Shown here in pieces: positions 1 through 7,953 of a stretch of DNA of 43,192 nt. The DNA is from Ilumatobacter sp. Lineage in GTDB: Bacteria; Actinomycetota; Acidimicrobiia; Acidimicrobiales; Ilumatobacteraceae. The translations under genes and the position numbers were made by a program. The stretch is taken from the NCBI GenBank assembly GCA_013002175.1, contig JABDKP010000146.1, forward strand, positions 1-43,192, in the 5' to 3' direction. The notes beneath the pieces are model-generated. The model worked only from the letters and a program-made list of their open reading frames with translations. It ran no database searches and was not told where the DNA came from. How positions within the stretch are numbered: the stretch's first letter is position 1; every line of letters begins with the position of its first letter.

Positions 1-1
1 G

Positions 2-74
2 CGCCCCTGGCAGGGATCGAACCTGCGACGCACGGTTTAGGAAACCGACGCTCTATCCACTGAGCTACAGAGGC
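2..74 (-). tRNA. tRNA-Arg (anticodon CCU)
   Basis: Read on the minus strand, this 73-base sequence folds as a full cloverleaf. The acceptor stem is GCCTCTG/CAGGGGC with one G-U pair, the D stem is GCTC/GAGC, and the T arm is GCAGG-TTCGATC-CCTGC. The anticodon loop is TTCCTAA, giving anticodon CCU, which decodes AGG. The top pair of the anticodon stem is a T-T mismatch. The window begins just past the discriminator base, so whether CCA is encoded cannot be judged. Confidence 0.96.
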
Positions 75-160
75 TGGTACCGCCGGACCATTGCGGGTCC
101 CGCGGCTCACCGCAGTGCAGGTTAGACAAGGGCGCTGACGATTCCGTCGAGCCGCCGGAC

Positions 161-189
161 GACAAAGTTGTGCCTGGCACAACTTTGTC
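161..189. repeat. perfect odd palindrome, 14-bp arms
   Basis: Arms GACAAAGTTGTGCC and its exact reverse complement flank a single central T (175). The element abuts the stop codon of the rhodanese gene (190-192) on its 3' side. As RNA it would form a very stable hairpin, but no T run follows on either strand, so it is not a classical intrinsic terminator. It may be a REP-like element, a 3'-end stabiliser or a protein-binding site. See findings. Confidence 0.85.
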
Positions 190-639
190 TCAGTCGGTGG
201 TGAGGGGGAGGCCGGCTTGCTGCCAGGCGAGGATGCCGCCGTCGACGTCCTGCACCGACTCAAAGCCGAGCTGATCCATCATCGCTGCGGTCTGGCCGCT
301 GCGGTTGCCGGAGCGGCAGTAGAGGACGTAGGGCACGTCAGGGTCGAGCTTGGCGAGTTCGTCCGCGAAATCAGCGCGATAGAAGTCGATCATCACGGCA
401 CCGTCGATGTGACCCTCGGCGAACTCCTCAGGTGTGCGGACGTCCAGGATGACGAGGTCGTCAAGCGGCGCCGCAATCGTCGACGCGGCATCCGCGGGAG
501 ACACGAGCACGATGCCGGCCGGGCTGGACACGACCGAAGCTGATCCAACGGGCTCGGCCGGCGCGGCATCGCTGCCACCACACGCGGCGATCGCGAGCGC
601 GATGCCGAAGACGATTGTGAAGCGACGTGAGCCGTGCAT
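190..639 (-). CDS. rhodanese-domain lipoprotein
   Basis: A 149-residue secreted protein with a single rhodanese domain. The N-terminus (MHGSRRF, then a hydrophobic stretch ending ALAIAACGG) is a lipoprotein signal with the lipid-anchored Cys at about residue 20. The domain follows with LDVRTPEEFAEGHIDGA and the active-site loop CRSGNRS, whose first Cys is the expected sulfur carrier. Single-domain PspE/GlpE-type rhodaneses move sulfur from thiosulfate or persulfides. The substrate here is unknown. The ORF is open upstream to 795, but the ATG at 639 fits both the signal peptide and a TACGCT hexamer 7 bases upstream, so I chose it. It is divergent from the lipoprotein gene at 835. Confidence 0.9.
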   Translation of the reverse strand: MHGSRRFTIVFGIALAIAACGGSDAAPAEPVGSASVVSSPAGIVLVSPADAASTIAAPLDDLVILDVRTPEEFAEGHIDGAVMIDFYRADFADELAKLDPDVPYVLYCRSGNRSGQTAAMMDQLGFESVQDVDGGILAWQQAGLPLTTD

Positions 640-646
640 TCTCCAC

Positions 647-652
647 AGCGTA
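647..652 (-). promoter_or_regulatory. putative -10 (TACGCT) for rhodanese lipoprotein, leaderless
   Basis: TACGCT ends 7 bases before the ATG at 639, so transcription would start at or next to the start codon. The GGAG just before the ATG is too close to act as a ribosome-binding site. No clear -35 is seen. Confidence 0.5.
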
Positions 653-775
653 CGGTTCGATGACCGCTCCGCCATCGCCACGTGGCGCACCGTTCCGGCC
701 GCGATCCCGCAGCACCGAGAACGCCGAAAGTGGCGGGATCGGGTGACACCGTGGGGGGCGATGTTGCCGGTTCTC

Positions 776-804
776 TTGAGTCGCCAGCGCTCCATCGGTA
801 CCCT
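776..804 (+). promoter_or_regulatory. candidate promoter for lipoprotein gene at 835
   Basis: TTGAGT (776-781) and TACCCT (799-804) are separated by 17 bases. A Shine-Dalgarno GGAGGG (822-827) sits 7 bases before the GTG at 835, so this gene has a conventional leader. The rest of the 640-834 divergent region shows nothing else clear. Confidence 0.4.
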
Positions 805-834
805 CCGAATACGGGCGACAGGGAGGGAAACACC

Positions 835-1476
835 GTGCGTAAGGTCACTATTCGACGCTCAACACTGACAGTTCTCGCACTGCTCGCACTGGCTGCGTGC
901 GGCGGAAGCGACGGCGCCGGATCCGATGACGCGGTGGAAGCGGCGAACACGTCCGGTGCCGGTCAAGCCGACGCTCCATCGTCGGAGCCGTCGTCGACCG
1001 ACCCGATCGACGCCGGAGCGTGGGTCGGGAACCTGGACGGCGCGCCGACGACGGTCGAAGTCGGCGTCGATCCGAACGGCATCCCCGAGCTGGAGGCAAC
1101 CGAGGCCTACCGCGAGCTGGTCGGCGGCTCACCGCTGCGGTACGTGCGGGTCACCATCGACAACACCGGCGGCTCCGCGGCCGTGCCGTCCGCGTACGCG
1201 GACATCAACGGCGGAACCGGCGCCAACCCCGACCTCGTACTGGACTTCGTGTGTGCCTGGGTCAACAGCTACTGGTCGATCTCGCCGGACGTCAGCGACG
1301 AAGACGCCGCAGTCGCGTTCGAGGCGGGCCGGGCGGCGAGCGACGCCCTCGCGTGCATGGGCGACCGCGCGGCCGCGCCGGGCGACGTGGCGACGTACTG
1401 GCTGGCAGCCGGGGAGGATCAGCCCCAGATCGACAGCCTGTCGATCCGGTTCAACGAGTTCGCTCACCGCGATTGA
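835..1476 (+). CDS. lipoprotein of unknown function
   Basis: A 213-residue protein that I do not recognise. It starts at GTG (VRKVTIRRSTL), chosen because GGAGGG lies 7 bases upstream and a lipoprotein signal follows at once (LALLALAACGGSDGA, lipid Cys at about residue 22). Next comes an acidic, Ser/Pro-rich linker of about 35 residues, typical of exported actinobacterial lipoproteins. A folded domain of about 150 residues contains the pattern YVRVTIDNTGGSAAVPSAYADI and two cysteines (FVCAWV and ALACMGD) that could form a disulfide. It is divergent from the rhodanese lipoprotein. No enzyme motif is visible. Confidence 0.82.
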   Translation: MRKVTIRRSTLTVLALLALAACGGSDGAGSDDAVEAANTSGAGQADAPSSEPSSTDPIDAGAWVGNLDGAPTTVEVGVDPNGIPELEATEAYRELVGGSPLRYVRVTIDNTGGSAAVPSAYADINGGTGANPDLVLDFVCAWVNSYWSISPDVSDEDAAVAFEAGRAASDALACMGDRAAAPGDVATYWLAAGEDQPQIDSLSIRFNEFAHRD

Positions 1477-1530
1477 GGCATCGCCCGGCTGCCTGGAAAC
1501 ACGGCACCGTCATCTACCGTTGTCGGCATC

Positions 1531-1926
1531 ATGAGCGTCATCCCCGAATCACACGCCGACCTGCTGACCAAGAACGTCTACTGGCACATCGCCACGATGG
1601 GCCCGGACGACGAACTCCAGTCGAGCCCGGTGTGGGGCGGCTGGGACGGCGAGCACTTCCTGTTCTCGCTCACCCGCGGCCGGCAGAAGTACGAGAACCT
1701 CGTGAAGAACCCCACGGTCGCGTTGTCCGGGATCGACCCCGACAACCCATACCGCTACCTCGAGATCCGTGGCACGGTGATCCGCGTCGACGACGACGGC
1801 AGCAACGAGTTCATCGATTCGATGGCGAAGAAATACATGGGCGTCGACGACTACCCGTTCCACCAACCGGGAGACCACCGTGTCGTGATGGTGGTGCAGC
1901 CGGTCCACACGTCGAAGATGGGCTGA
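1531..1926 (+). CDS. PPOX-class, probable F420-dependent oxidoreductase
   Basis: A 131-residue single-domain split beta-barrel protein of the pyridoxamine 5'-phosphate oxidase-like superfamily. The visible pattern is the F420-type one: an N-terminal strand [34 protein letters not shown] in which small-molecule contacts lie, then [33 protein letters not shown]. Such proteins reduce diverse substrates with F420H2 or bind flavin or haem. The substrate cannot be read from sequence. A TACCGT hexamer ends 10 bases upstream of the ATG, so the mRNA may carry almost no leader. The TRIC gene converges on it with a 28-base gap. Confidence 0.88.
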   Translation: MSVIPESHADLLTKNVYWHIATMGPDDELQSSPVWGGWDGEHFLFSLTRGRQKYENLVKNPTVALSGIDPDNPYRYLEIRGTVIRVDDDGSNEFIDSMAKKYMGVDDYPFHQPGDHRVVMVVQPVHTSKMG

Positions 1927-1954
1927 CTCGCCTCCCGGGTTCGGGACGCACCCG

Positions 1955-2638
1955 CTAGCCGACGCGCCGACCCGTGGAGCGGTACGGCAACGGCGCGCGC
2001 CAGCCGAAGTGCAGGGCGGCGATCCGGACGGCGAACACTGCGATCGCCACGGCGGCGGCAACCGCCCCGGAGTACACCTCGTTGAGTGTCGTGACCACCA
2101 CGACCGCTGCGCCCAACGTCGCCGGGATCGCGTACAGCGTGCTCTCGCGCTGAAAGAGGCTCGGCTGTTCGTTGGCGAGCACATCGCGGATGATGCCGCC
2201 CCCGACCGCGCTGATCACGCCGATGAGCACCGCGCCGACCGCGCTCACGCCGAACGCGACCGCCTTCACCGAGCCGGTCACGCAGAACAGCGCCAGTCCG
2301 GCCGCGTCGAACACGAGCACGGCCCGATTGAGGCGCCGATCGACGAGGAAGTGGGCGACGAACATCAGGCCGGCGGCGCTCAATGGCACGACCAGATACC
2401 ACACGTTCTGGAAGGCGGCCGGCGGGGTGTCGCCGAGCAGCAGATCGCGCACGACGCCACCACCGAGCGCCGTGACCAGTGCGAGCGACGTCACGCCGAC
2501 CAGCTCGAACCCCTTGCGCACCGCCAGCAACGCACCCGACACCGCGAACACGAACACACCGACCAGGTCGAGCGTTCGCTCCAGCGTCGGTTCGAGACCC
2601 GTTGCGGACTCGGCCTGGGCCAGCAGATGTTCCAGCAC
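1955..2638 (-). CDS. TRIC-type / UPF0126 membrane channel
   Basis: A 227-residue integral membrane protein of the YadS/UPF0126 (trimeric intracellular cation channel) family, with about seven hydrophobic segments. The two internal repeats carry the signature glycine-rich motifs [15 protein letters not shown] (about 60-74) and [15 protein letters not shown] (about 147-161), which line the pore in structurally known homologues. Bacterial members conduct monovalent cations; some have been proposed to transport glycine. The start is GTG with GAGGAT 6 bases before it. It lies 18 bases downstream of the YbaK-like gene on the same strand, so the two are probably co-transcribed. Confidence 0.9.
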   Translation of the reverse strand: MLEHLLAQAESATGLEPTLERTLDLVGVFVFAVSGALLAVRKGFELVGVTSLALVTALGGGVVRDLLLGDTPPAAFQNVWYLVVPLSAAGLMFVAHFLVDRRLNRAVLVFDAAGLALFCVTGSVKAVAFGVSAVGAVLIGVISAVGGGIIRDVLANEQPSLFQRESTLYAIPATLGAAVVVVTTLNEVYSGAVAAAVAIAVFAVRIAALHFGWRAPLPYRSTGRRVG

Positions 2639-2656
2639 GCGCCGATCCTCGAGCGA

Positions 2657-3154
2657 TCAGTCGCTCGGGACGTCCTTCGCCAAACCGTCGACGACGTCCG
2701 CGTTCGGGAGGGCCGTCAGCAGCGCCGGCGGGCCGACGACCTTGCAACTGCGGCTACCGCCACCGAGCAGGATCCGCTCGCGCCCGACCACCCGGCTGTC
2801 GATCCACAGCGGCATGTCCGCCGGCAGGCCGAACGGCGTGACGCCGCCGACCATCATCCCCGTCAGCTCCGTCGTCACGTCCGACGGCGCGAACGACGCC
2901 TTGCGCACGCCGAGCTTCTTGCGCACCGTCTTGTTCACATCCAGCCGGGTCGTCGCCAACACGACACACGCGGCGTAGACCGGTGGGTCGCCCTTGCCGA
3001 TCACGACGATCGTGTTCGCCGAGTCCTCCGCCTCATACCCGTATGCCTCGATGAACTGCGCCGTGTCGGCCAACTCGGGGTCGCAGTCGACGATCTCGTG
3101 CTCGATCCCCAGGCCGGCGACGATCTTGCGCACGGTGACCTCTGTCGCATCCAT
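2657..3154 (-). CDS. YbaK/EbsC (ProX-like) aminoacyl-tRNA deacylase family protein
   Basis: A 165-residue single-domain member of the YbaK/INS family, which removes wrongly attached amino acids from tRNA. Recognisable blocks are [16 protein letters not shown] (about 48-63), [19 protein letters not shown] (about 71-89) and [13 protein letters not shown] (about 97-109), the last being the family's substrate-pocket loop. The exact tRNA substrate is not readable. An ORF runs on to 3466, but the ATG at 3154 is preceded by TACGCT at exactly 7 bases and gives the normal family length. It is divergent from the gene at 3191 and upstream of the TRIC gene. Confidence 0.88.
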   Translation of the reverse strand: MDATEVTVRKIVAGLGIEHEIVDCDPELADTAQFIEAYGYEAEDSANTIVVIGKGDPPVYAACVVLATTRLDVNKTVRKKLGVRKASFAPSDVTTELTGMMVGGVTPFGLPADMPLWIDSRVVGRERILLGGGSRSCKVVGPPALLTALPNADVVDGLAKDVPSD

Positions 3155-3161
3155 CACGCCG

Positions 3162-3167
3162 AGCGTA
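3162..3167 (-). promoter_or_regulatory. putative -10 (TACGCT) for YbaK-like gene, leaderless
   Basis: TACGCT ends exactly 7 bases before the ATG at 3154. It lies 10 bases from the opposing -10 at 3178-3183, so both promoters fit within 36 bp. Confidence 0.55.
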
Positions 3168-3177
3168 CGGGCCGCCG

Positions 3178-3183
3178 TACCCT
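3178..3183 (+). promoter_or_regulatory. putative -10 (TACCCT) for gene at 3191, leaderless
   Basis: TACCCT ends exactly 7 bases before the ATG at 3191. Polymerase on this promoter would cover the opposite start codon at 3154. Confidence 0.55.
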
Positions 3184-3190
3184 TGCGCCG

Positions 3191-3544
3191 ATGACCTGCC
3201 TCGCGGACGCCCGAGCCACGCTGACACGCACGGCGTTTCGCACACTCAACTCTGTCGTGCGGCCGGCGGTGCGCGCCGGAGCCGGCAACCCGCTGCCGGT
3301 CGGTGTCGGCGCGGTGGTGCTGGAAGTGAACGGCCGGGTCTCCGGCGAGCCCCGTCAGGTGCCGCTGCTGGCCAATCGCGTCGGCGACACGGTGACCGTC
3401 AGCACGGTCCGCGACGACTCGCAGTGGCTGGCCAACATCGAAGCCGATTCCGGTGTCGCCGTGCACCTGTTCGGCGAGCGACGCGAGGGCACCGCATCGG
3501 TGACCCGCGGGCCGCTCAGTGTCGTGTCGATCAAGCTGGACTGA
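3191..3544 (+). CDS. DUF385/Ddn-like nitroreductase family deazaflavin-dependent protein
   Basis: A 117-residue split-barrel protein resembling the F420-dependent Ddn/DUF385 family. After an N-terminal helix come [21 protein letters not shown] (matching the family pattern TxGRxSGxPRxVPL) and [20 protein letters not shown] (matching the region that packs the deazaflavin). Family members reduce nitroimidazoles, quinones or unknown substrates. The final aromatic segments of longer members are missing, so this is a short form. The start at 3191 is fixed by TACCCT 7 bases upstream. Its 3' end overlaps the convergent gene at 3531 by 14 bases. Confidence 0.78.
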   Translation: MTCLADARATLTRTAFRTLNSVVRPAVRAGAGNPLPVGVGAVVLEVNGRVSGEPRQVPLLANRVGDTVTVSTVRDDSQWLANIEADSGVAVHLFGERREGTASVTRGPLSVVSIKLD

Positions 3545-3905
3545 CCGGCTCGCAGTCGTTGCCGCAGCCGGTCGCCGAGCCGGTGAACCCGGGCGGGGCC
3601 GGCCGGTGCAGCACGGCGCCCGTGGGCGCGAACATGACCGTCTGCTCGTTCACCTCTGCGGTCCCGTCGACGATCAGGCTGTGGCCGTCGGGCTCGACCG
3701 GCGGGTAGCACAGCGAGATCGCCGGACCCGACGTGGCGTTGGCCGCGGTGCCCCGGCCGACCGACATCGCGAGCACGTCGCCCTCCCACACGGGCGTCAC
3801 CGCCACGATGTGCGGTCGCAGGTCGCCGCCCACGGTGAGCAGGTAGGCCCAGTCGTACTCGGCGGTCTTCGCCCGGAGGTCGGCCAGCTCGACCGGGATG
3901 CTCAT
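3531..3905 (-). CDS. pyridoxamine 5'-phosphate oxidase-family protein
   Basis: A 124-residue split beta-barrel protein. The core reads [33 protein letters not shown], then [20 protein letters not shown] and [11 protein letters not shown], the usual strand order of PPOX-like F420, FMN or haem proteins. The cofactor is uncertain. The C-terminal tail ([17 protein letters not shown]) carries two closely spaced cysteines not typical of the family. The ATG at 3905 has TAGGAT exactly 7 bases upstream. Its stop overlaps the convergent DUF385 gene by 14 bases. Confidence 0.82.
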   Translation of the reverse strand: MSIPVELADLRAKTAEYDWAYLLTVGGDLRPHIVAVTPVWEGDVLAMSVGRGTAANATSGPAISLCYPPVEPDGHSLIVDGTAEVNEQTVMFAPTGAVLHRPAPPGFTGSATGCGNDCEPVSPA

Positions 3906-3912
3906 CCCCCGG

Positions 3913-3918
3913 ATCCTA
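3913..3918 (-). promoter_or_regulatory. putative -10 (TAGGAT) for PPOX-family gene, leaderless
   Basis: TAGGAT ends exactly 7 bases before the ATG at 3905, with no Shine-Dalgarno between. Confidence 0.55.
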
Positions 3919-3948
3919 CGCCAGGGCCGAACATGCGTGACCGCCGGC

Positions 3949-3983
3949 GGTGTCAGGCAGGTGTCTGACACCTGCCTGACACC
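3949..3983. repeat. perfect odd palindrome, 17-bp arms, four GGTGTC boxes
   Basis: Arms GGTGTCAGGCAGGTGTC and the exact reverse complement flank one central T (3966). GGTGTC occurs at 3949 and 3960 on the plus strand, and its complement at 3967 and 3978, so boxes on each strand are 11 bp apart. The element lies 20 bases past the stop of the nucleotidyltransferase gene (4004) and upstream of the gene ending at 3531. No T run follows. It may be a REP-type element, a terminator-like structure or a multi-site operator. Confidence 0.85.
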
Positions 3984-4003
3984 TGGCCGAGGATCGAGGG
4001 CGG

Positions 4004-4504
4004 CTACAACCAGTTCGCCTCGACCCAGGCCCGGACCGGCGGGGCGAGGCGGTGGAGATGGTCGCGTGGTGCGCTGCGGATCTCGGTCGCGCTGATCGGC
4101 ACGTTCGTCCGGGCGGCGTCGACGATCACCGGGACCGCCTCCATCCGGCGAGCGAGCTCGTCGACGTACGGATCGGACGAGAAGATCGCGTGCGGCCCCC
4201 CGTCGTGCGGCCAATGGACCCGGAAGAGTGCGATCCAGCGCTGCCACAACGCCTCGTCGCCGAAATCGGTCCGCAGCCGGTGCGGCACCTCGATCACCGT
4301 CGCCGCCGGATGCAGCTCCGCCAGCCAGGCGGCGCGCAGCACGCCGGGCGCGACGTCGCGGTCCGGCGAGCTGTTGACGTACACGACGAGCCGTCGACAC
4401 CGCGCCAGCGCCCAGTCGATCATGTACGAGTGGCCGAGATGGGGCGGGTCGAACCGCCCGACGACCAGCCCGGACTCATGCATCGCATCGTGCATCGCCG
4501 TCAC
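4004..4504 (-). CDS. nucleotidyltransferase, NadM/cytidylyltransferase-like
   Basis: A protein of about 166 residues with the HxGH-type nucleotidyltransferase fold. The nucleotide-binding signature GRFDPPHLGHSYMIDWAL is near the N-terminus, and the C-terminal ISATEIRSAPRDH matches the ISxTxxR motif. Both bind ATP phosphates in nicotinamide-nucleotide, phosphopantetheine and related adenylyltransferases. A NadM/NadR-like role, making NAD from NMN, is the closest guess, but the acceptor is not proven. The GTG at 4504 overlaps the stop of the upstream cyclase gene as GTGA and has GAAGG 10 or more bases upstream. ATGs at 4495 and 4483 are alternatives. Translation is probably coupled to the cyclase gene. 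Confidence 0.8.
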   Translation of the reverse strand: MTAMHDAMHESGLVVGRFDPPHLGHSYMIDWALARCRRLVVYVNSSPDRDVAPGVLRAAWLAELHPAATVIEVPHRLRTDFGDEALWQRWIALFRVHWPHDGGPHAIFSSDPYVDELARRMEAVPVIVDAARTNVPISATEIRSAPRDHLHRLAPPVRAWVEANWL

Positions 4505-7500
4505 GCGACGAGCGCCGCCTTCGACAGGCCGTCGAGCACCCGCCGCCACCCCGGCCTGAGGTGATGCGACATCGCCATCGTCACGCCGCCGCCGAGCAAC
4601 GTCTGCGTCGCGCCGCCCGCAAGCGCACGCGCGACGACATCACCTGCCGCGTCCGCCGTCGCCGTCGCCCGATCGAGCCGCTCGCGTGCCTCGTCGTGCC
4701 GGCCGCCCCGCAGCGCCGCCGCTGCGGCCGCGACATCGGCGATCACCCGGTCGAGATAGGACGACCCTTCGACGGCCCACACTGCGTCGGCGTCGGCCGC
4801 CGGATGCTCGTCATCACCGGTCATCGCGGCCGCCACGGCACGCACCGCAAGGGCGTACGGGAAGTCGACCTCGGCTTCGGCCAGCAGTGTCAGTGCCCGC
4901 TCCGGATCGCCGACCTGGCAGAACGCAAGCGCCAACGTCGTGGCCGTCTCGTCGCCGTCGGCGCCCATTTTCGCGACCCGCTCGGACGCCACTTCGCCCA
5001 GCACGACCGCCCGCTCCCCCAGCCCCAGGTGCACCGCCGTCCCCGCGGCCGCCATCACCGGGAACGCGAGATTGCCGAACGAGTCGCCGATCGCGAGCAC
5101 CTCCTCGAGACCGCGCGCGGCTTCGTGATCCCGTCCGAGCGCCACGAGTGCCCGGGTGCGGGGCACCAGCGCCTGCACCAACCCGAAGCGGTCGTCGATC
5201 GCCCGGAATGACGCGACCGCGCGGCGCGACAGCTCCTCCGCCTCGCCGAAATCGCCACTCCACAGCCGGATCGACGCCAGCAGCGAATCCATCATCGCCG
5301 ACCCCCATCGCTCGCCGGCCTCCAGCCCCTCGGCGCGCACTGCCACCGCGAGTGCCTCCGCCTCCTCGAAGCGGAAGGCATAGAACCGCACGTACGCCAA
5401 CAGGCCGGTTGCCCAGTTGCTCCCCGAACGGTCGCCGAGTTCGGAGAACTCGCGAGACGCCAGCAGGAGACGCTGCTCGGCCAACTCGATGTTTCCCGCC
5501 AGGAACGCGACCCATGCCTGGTGCTGACGCACCCAGGCCATCCCCCGCCGGTCGTCCAGCGACTCGGACAGCCCCTCGGCCTCGCCCAGCAGCCACTCCG
5601 CGTCGTCCAGCGAGCCGCCGAAGACCTCGGCGAACCCCCGCTCACGCAACGAGGCCGCCAGCTCGATGTCGTCGTGCAGCTCCCGGAAGATGTCGACGCT
5701 GCGACTGAGCTGCCGGCGGGCGACATCCAGGTCGCCCGCCATCTGCGCGATCTGGCCCAGGTAGCGGCGGGCCCTGCCCTCGTGTCGGAGGTCGCCGGCC
5801 TCGTGCGCGGCCGCCAGCGCCGCCTCGGCATCGACTCGGGCCCGCTCGCGCTCGCGCTGACCGACCGCGGCCTCGGCGCGCAGCAGCCTGAGCTCGCGAA
5901 CGTCGGCCGGGTCGTCTGGACCGAGGTCGATCGCCCGCGTCGCGTGTATGCCGGACTGGTGGAAGCCACCGACGTCGAGGGAGCGGCGGACGGCTCGCAA
6001 CAGCAGCCGCACCGCCTCCGCCTTGATGTCGGACCTGACCCGCTCGACCGGGCCGATCTCGCCGACGAGCTCGGCAGCCGTCGCCGAGTGGTGGGCGACG
6101 AGGTCGGTCGGGATCATCGGGATCTCGCCCATCACCGCGGCGACGCCGGCGTGACGCTGTGCCCGCACCATCTTCGTCAGCATCTGGTACGACACCTCGC
6201 GCACGACGTCACTGCGGAAGCGCCAGATCGGCCCGTCGATGTCGAGCAGGCCGTCCCGCTCGAGCCGGGCGACGTCGTCAGGCGTGAACGACTGCCCCAA
6301 CTCGACTGCGAACCGTTCGAGCGACGAGACCGGGCCGGACGTGCCCAGCACCGCGGCGTTGTCGAGCACCGCTCGCGCCGCTGGGTCGAGCCGGTCGAGG
6401 CGCGCCGCGATCAGCGCCCGCAGCGAGCCCGGCAACTGCGTACTCTCCGGGTTCGACCGTGCCAGCTCCGCCAGCTCCGTGAGGAAGAACGGGTTGCCGC
6501 CGCTGCGCTCGTAGAGCTGGTCGGCGAGAGGCGAGCCGCCGTTGCCGCCGAGCAGGAGGTCCAGGAGCATGCCCGCTTCGTCGCGCGTGAACGGCTCGAG
6601 CGGCATCCGGATCGTCATCGGATGGTCGGTGGACGGCGGCCAGTCGACGACGACGTCGTCGCGCTGTGCGGTGACGACGAGCACCGGCCGGTCGACGAGC
6701 GAGCGCGACAACCGGTGCAGCAGATCGATCAGCAGCGGGTCGGCCCACTGCAGGTCGTCGAGCCACAGCACGATCGGCCCCCAGCGGGATCGCATCCGGA
6801 ACCCCTCGACGATCAGCCGGACGAGCATCTCCCGCGCCTCGGTCGGCGTGACGTCGTCGAGGTCCGACGGATGCCCGACGAGGTGCAGCACCGCCTCGAC
6901 CAGCCGGTCGAGCGTCGGGTCCTCCGCGACGAACCCGAGTCTCGCGGAGGCTTGTTCGCGCACGATCGCACGCAGCTCCGCGGGTGTCACCGATGTGTCG
7001 AGCTCGAGCTGACGGAACAGCGCCGACGCGATCGGCGCCCACGCGTTGTTCTCTCCGTACGGTGCGCAGACACCGGCAAAGATCGTCACCCGCCGGCTGG
7101 GGAAGTCGGCGAGCGCCTCGGTGACGAGGCGGGTCTTGCCGGCGCCGGCCTCGCCGCTGACCGAAACGACGGCGCTGCGGCCGTTGGCGACCATCGTCAT
7201 CACCGACTGCAGCAGTTCACGCTGCGTGGCCCGGCCGACGAACGGCGCCTGCGCACGGCCACCCGACATCGGCTGCAGCCGCTCGCGGCCGGTGACGTGC
7301 CACACCCGCTCGGTTTGGACCCTCCCGCGCACCTCGACGTCCTCGATCGGCTCACGCCGGATCTCGTCGCTTGCGAGCTGCGCCGTCGCGTCGCCGATGT
7401 ACACCGCACCGGGCGGTGCCAACACCTGCAATCTCGACGCGACGTTGACGACATCGCCCATCGCCGTGTAGTCGTCCGTGCCGACCATCGACCCGACCAG

Positions 7501-7920
7501 CACCTCGCCCGTGTTGACGCCGACGCGCAATTGCAGCGGAGCGTCGAGGTCGAGCTGGCCGGTGGAGAACTGGGCGATCGACTGATGCATCTGGAGCGCG
7601 GCGCGGATCGCCCGATCCGGGTCGTCCTCGTGGGCGACCGGTGCGCCGAACATCGCGAGGATGCCGTCGCCGACGATCTTGTCGACCCGGCCGCCGAATG
7701 CATTGATGTCGGCGACGAGTCGCTGGAACGCGCCGTCGACCAGGCGCTTGACGCGCTCGGGGTCGAGGTGCTCGCTCAGGGTCGAGTAGCCGACGATGTC
7801 GGCGAACAACACCGTGACAACCCGCCGCTCCTCGGTTGCCGCGCCGATCACCTCATGCCCGCAGAACGGGCAGAATCGCGCCCCCTCCGGGAGGGGCCGC
7901 GAGCACGAACGGCAGGCCAT
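4501..7920 (-). CDS. zinc-ribbon / class III nucleotidyl cyclase / AAA ATPase / TPR protein
   Basis: A large (1139-residue) cytoplasmic signalling protein. Order of parts: zinc ribbon (C3, C6, C17, C20); cyclase homology domain (about 36-190) with both metal aspartates (FADIVGYS D41, VGDG D85), purine-specifying K81 with T152, and transition-state N159 and R163, all consistent with an active adenylate cyclase; AAA-type ATPase (Walker A GEAGAGKT 256-263, Walker B region IVLWLDDLQWAD); then a long alpha-helical TPR-like C-terminal half. No DNA-binding domain is seen. This layout is common in actinobacteria and is thought to couple protein-protein sensing to cAMP output. I preferred ATG 7920 to GTG 7938 because TACGAT lies 6 bases upstream. 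It is coupled to the nucleotidyltransferase gene. Confidence 0.92.
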   Translation of the reverse strand: MACRSCSRPLPEGARFCPFCGHEVIGAATEERRVVTVLFADIVGYSTLSEHLDPERVKRLVDGAFQRLVADINAFGGRVDKIVGDGILAMFGAPVAHEDDPDRAIRAALQMHQSIAQFSTGQLDLDAPLQLRVGVNTGEVLVGSMVGTDDYTAMGDVVNVASRLQVLAPPGAVYIGDATAQLASDEIRREPIEDVEVRGRVQTERVWHVTGRERLQPMSGGRAQAPFVGRATQRELLQSVMTMVANGRSAVVSVSGEAGAGKTRLVTEALADFPSRRVTIFAGVCAPYGENNAWAPIASALFRQLELDTSVTPAELRAIVREQASARLGFVAEDPTLDRLVEAVLHLVGHPSDLDDVTPTEAREMLVRLIVEGFRMRSRWGPIVLWLDDLQWADPLLIDLLHRLSRSLVDRPVLVVTAQRDDVVVDWPPSTDHPMTIRMPLEPFTRDEAGMLLDLLLGGNGGSPLADQLYERSGGNPFFLTELAELARSNPESTQLPGSLRALIAARLDRLDPAARAVLDNAAVLGTSGPVSSLERFAVELGQSFTPDDVARLERDGLLDIDGPIWRFRSDVVREVSYQMLTKMVRAQRHAGVAAVMGEIPMIPTDLVAHHSATAAELVGEIGPVERVRSDIKAEAVRLLLRAVRRSLDVGGFHQSGIHATRAIDLGPDDPADVRELRLLRAEAAVGQRERERARVDAEAALAAAHEAGDLRHEGRARRYLGQIAQMAGDLDVARRQLSRSVDIFRELHDDIELAASLRERGFAEVFGGSLDDAEWLLGEAEGLSESLDDRRGMAWVRQHQAWVAFLAGNIELAEQRLLLASREFSELGDRSGSNWATGLLAYVRFYAFRFEEAEALAVAVRAEGLEAGERWGSAMMDSLLASIRLWSGDFGEAEELSRRAVASFRAIDDRFGLVQALVPRTRALVALGRDHEAARGLEEVLAIGDSFGNLAFPVMAAAGTAVHLGLGERAVVLGEVASERVAKMGADGDETATTLALAFCQVGDPERALTLLAEAEVDFPYALAVRAVAAAMTGDDEHPAADADAVWAVEGSSYLDRVIADVAAAAAALRGGRHDEARERLDRATATADAAGDVVARALAGGATQTLLGGGVTMAMSHHLRPGWRRVLDGLSKAALVA

Positions 7921-7926
7921 CGACCG

Positions 7927-7932
7927 ATCGTA
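7927..7932 (-). promoter_or_regulatory. putative -10 (TACGAT) for cyclase gene, leaderless
   Basis: TACGAT ends 6 bases before the ATG at 7920. This supports 7920 over the in-frame GTG at 7938, which would lie upstream of the transcription start. Confidence 0.5.
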
Positions 7933-7953
7933 CGGCACCGGCGCCCGCCGTGT

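Noticed and set aside
7921-7938. GTG 7938 as start of the cyclase gene
   Set aside because: The TACGAT hexamer at 7927-7932 would lie inside the coding sequence, and the zinc ribbon begins right after ATG 7920.
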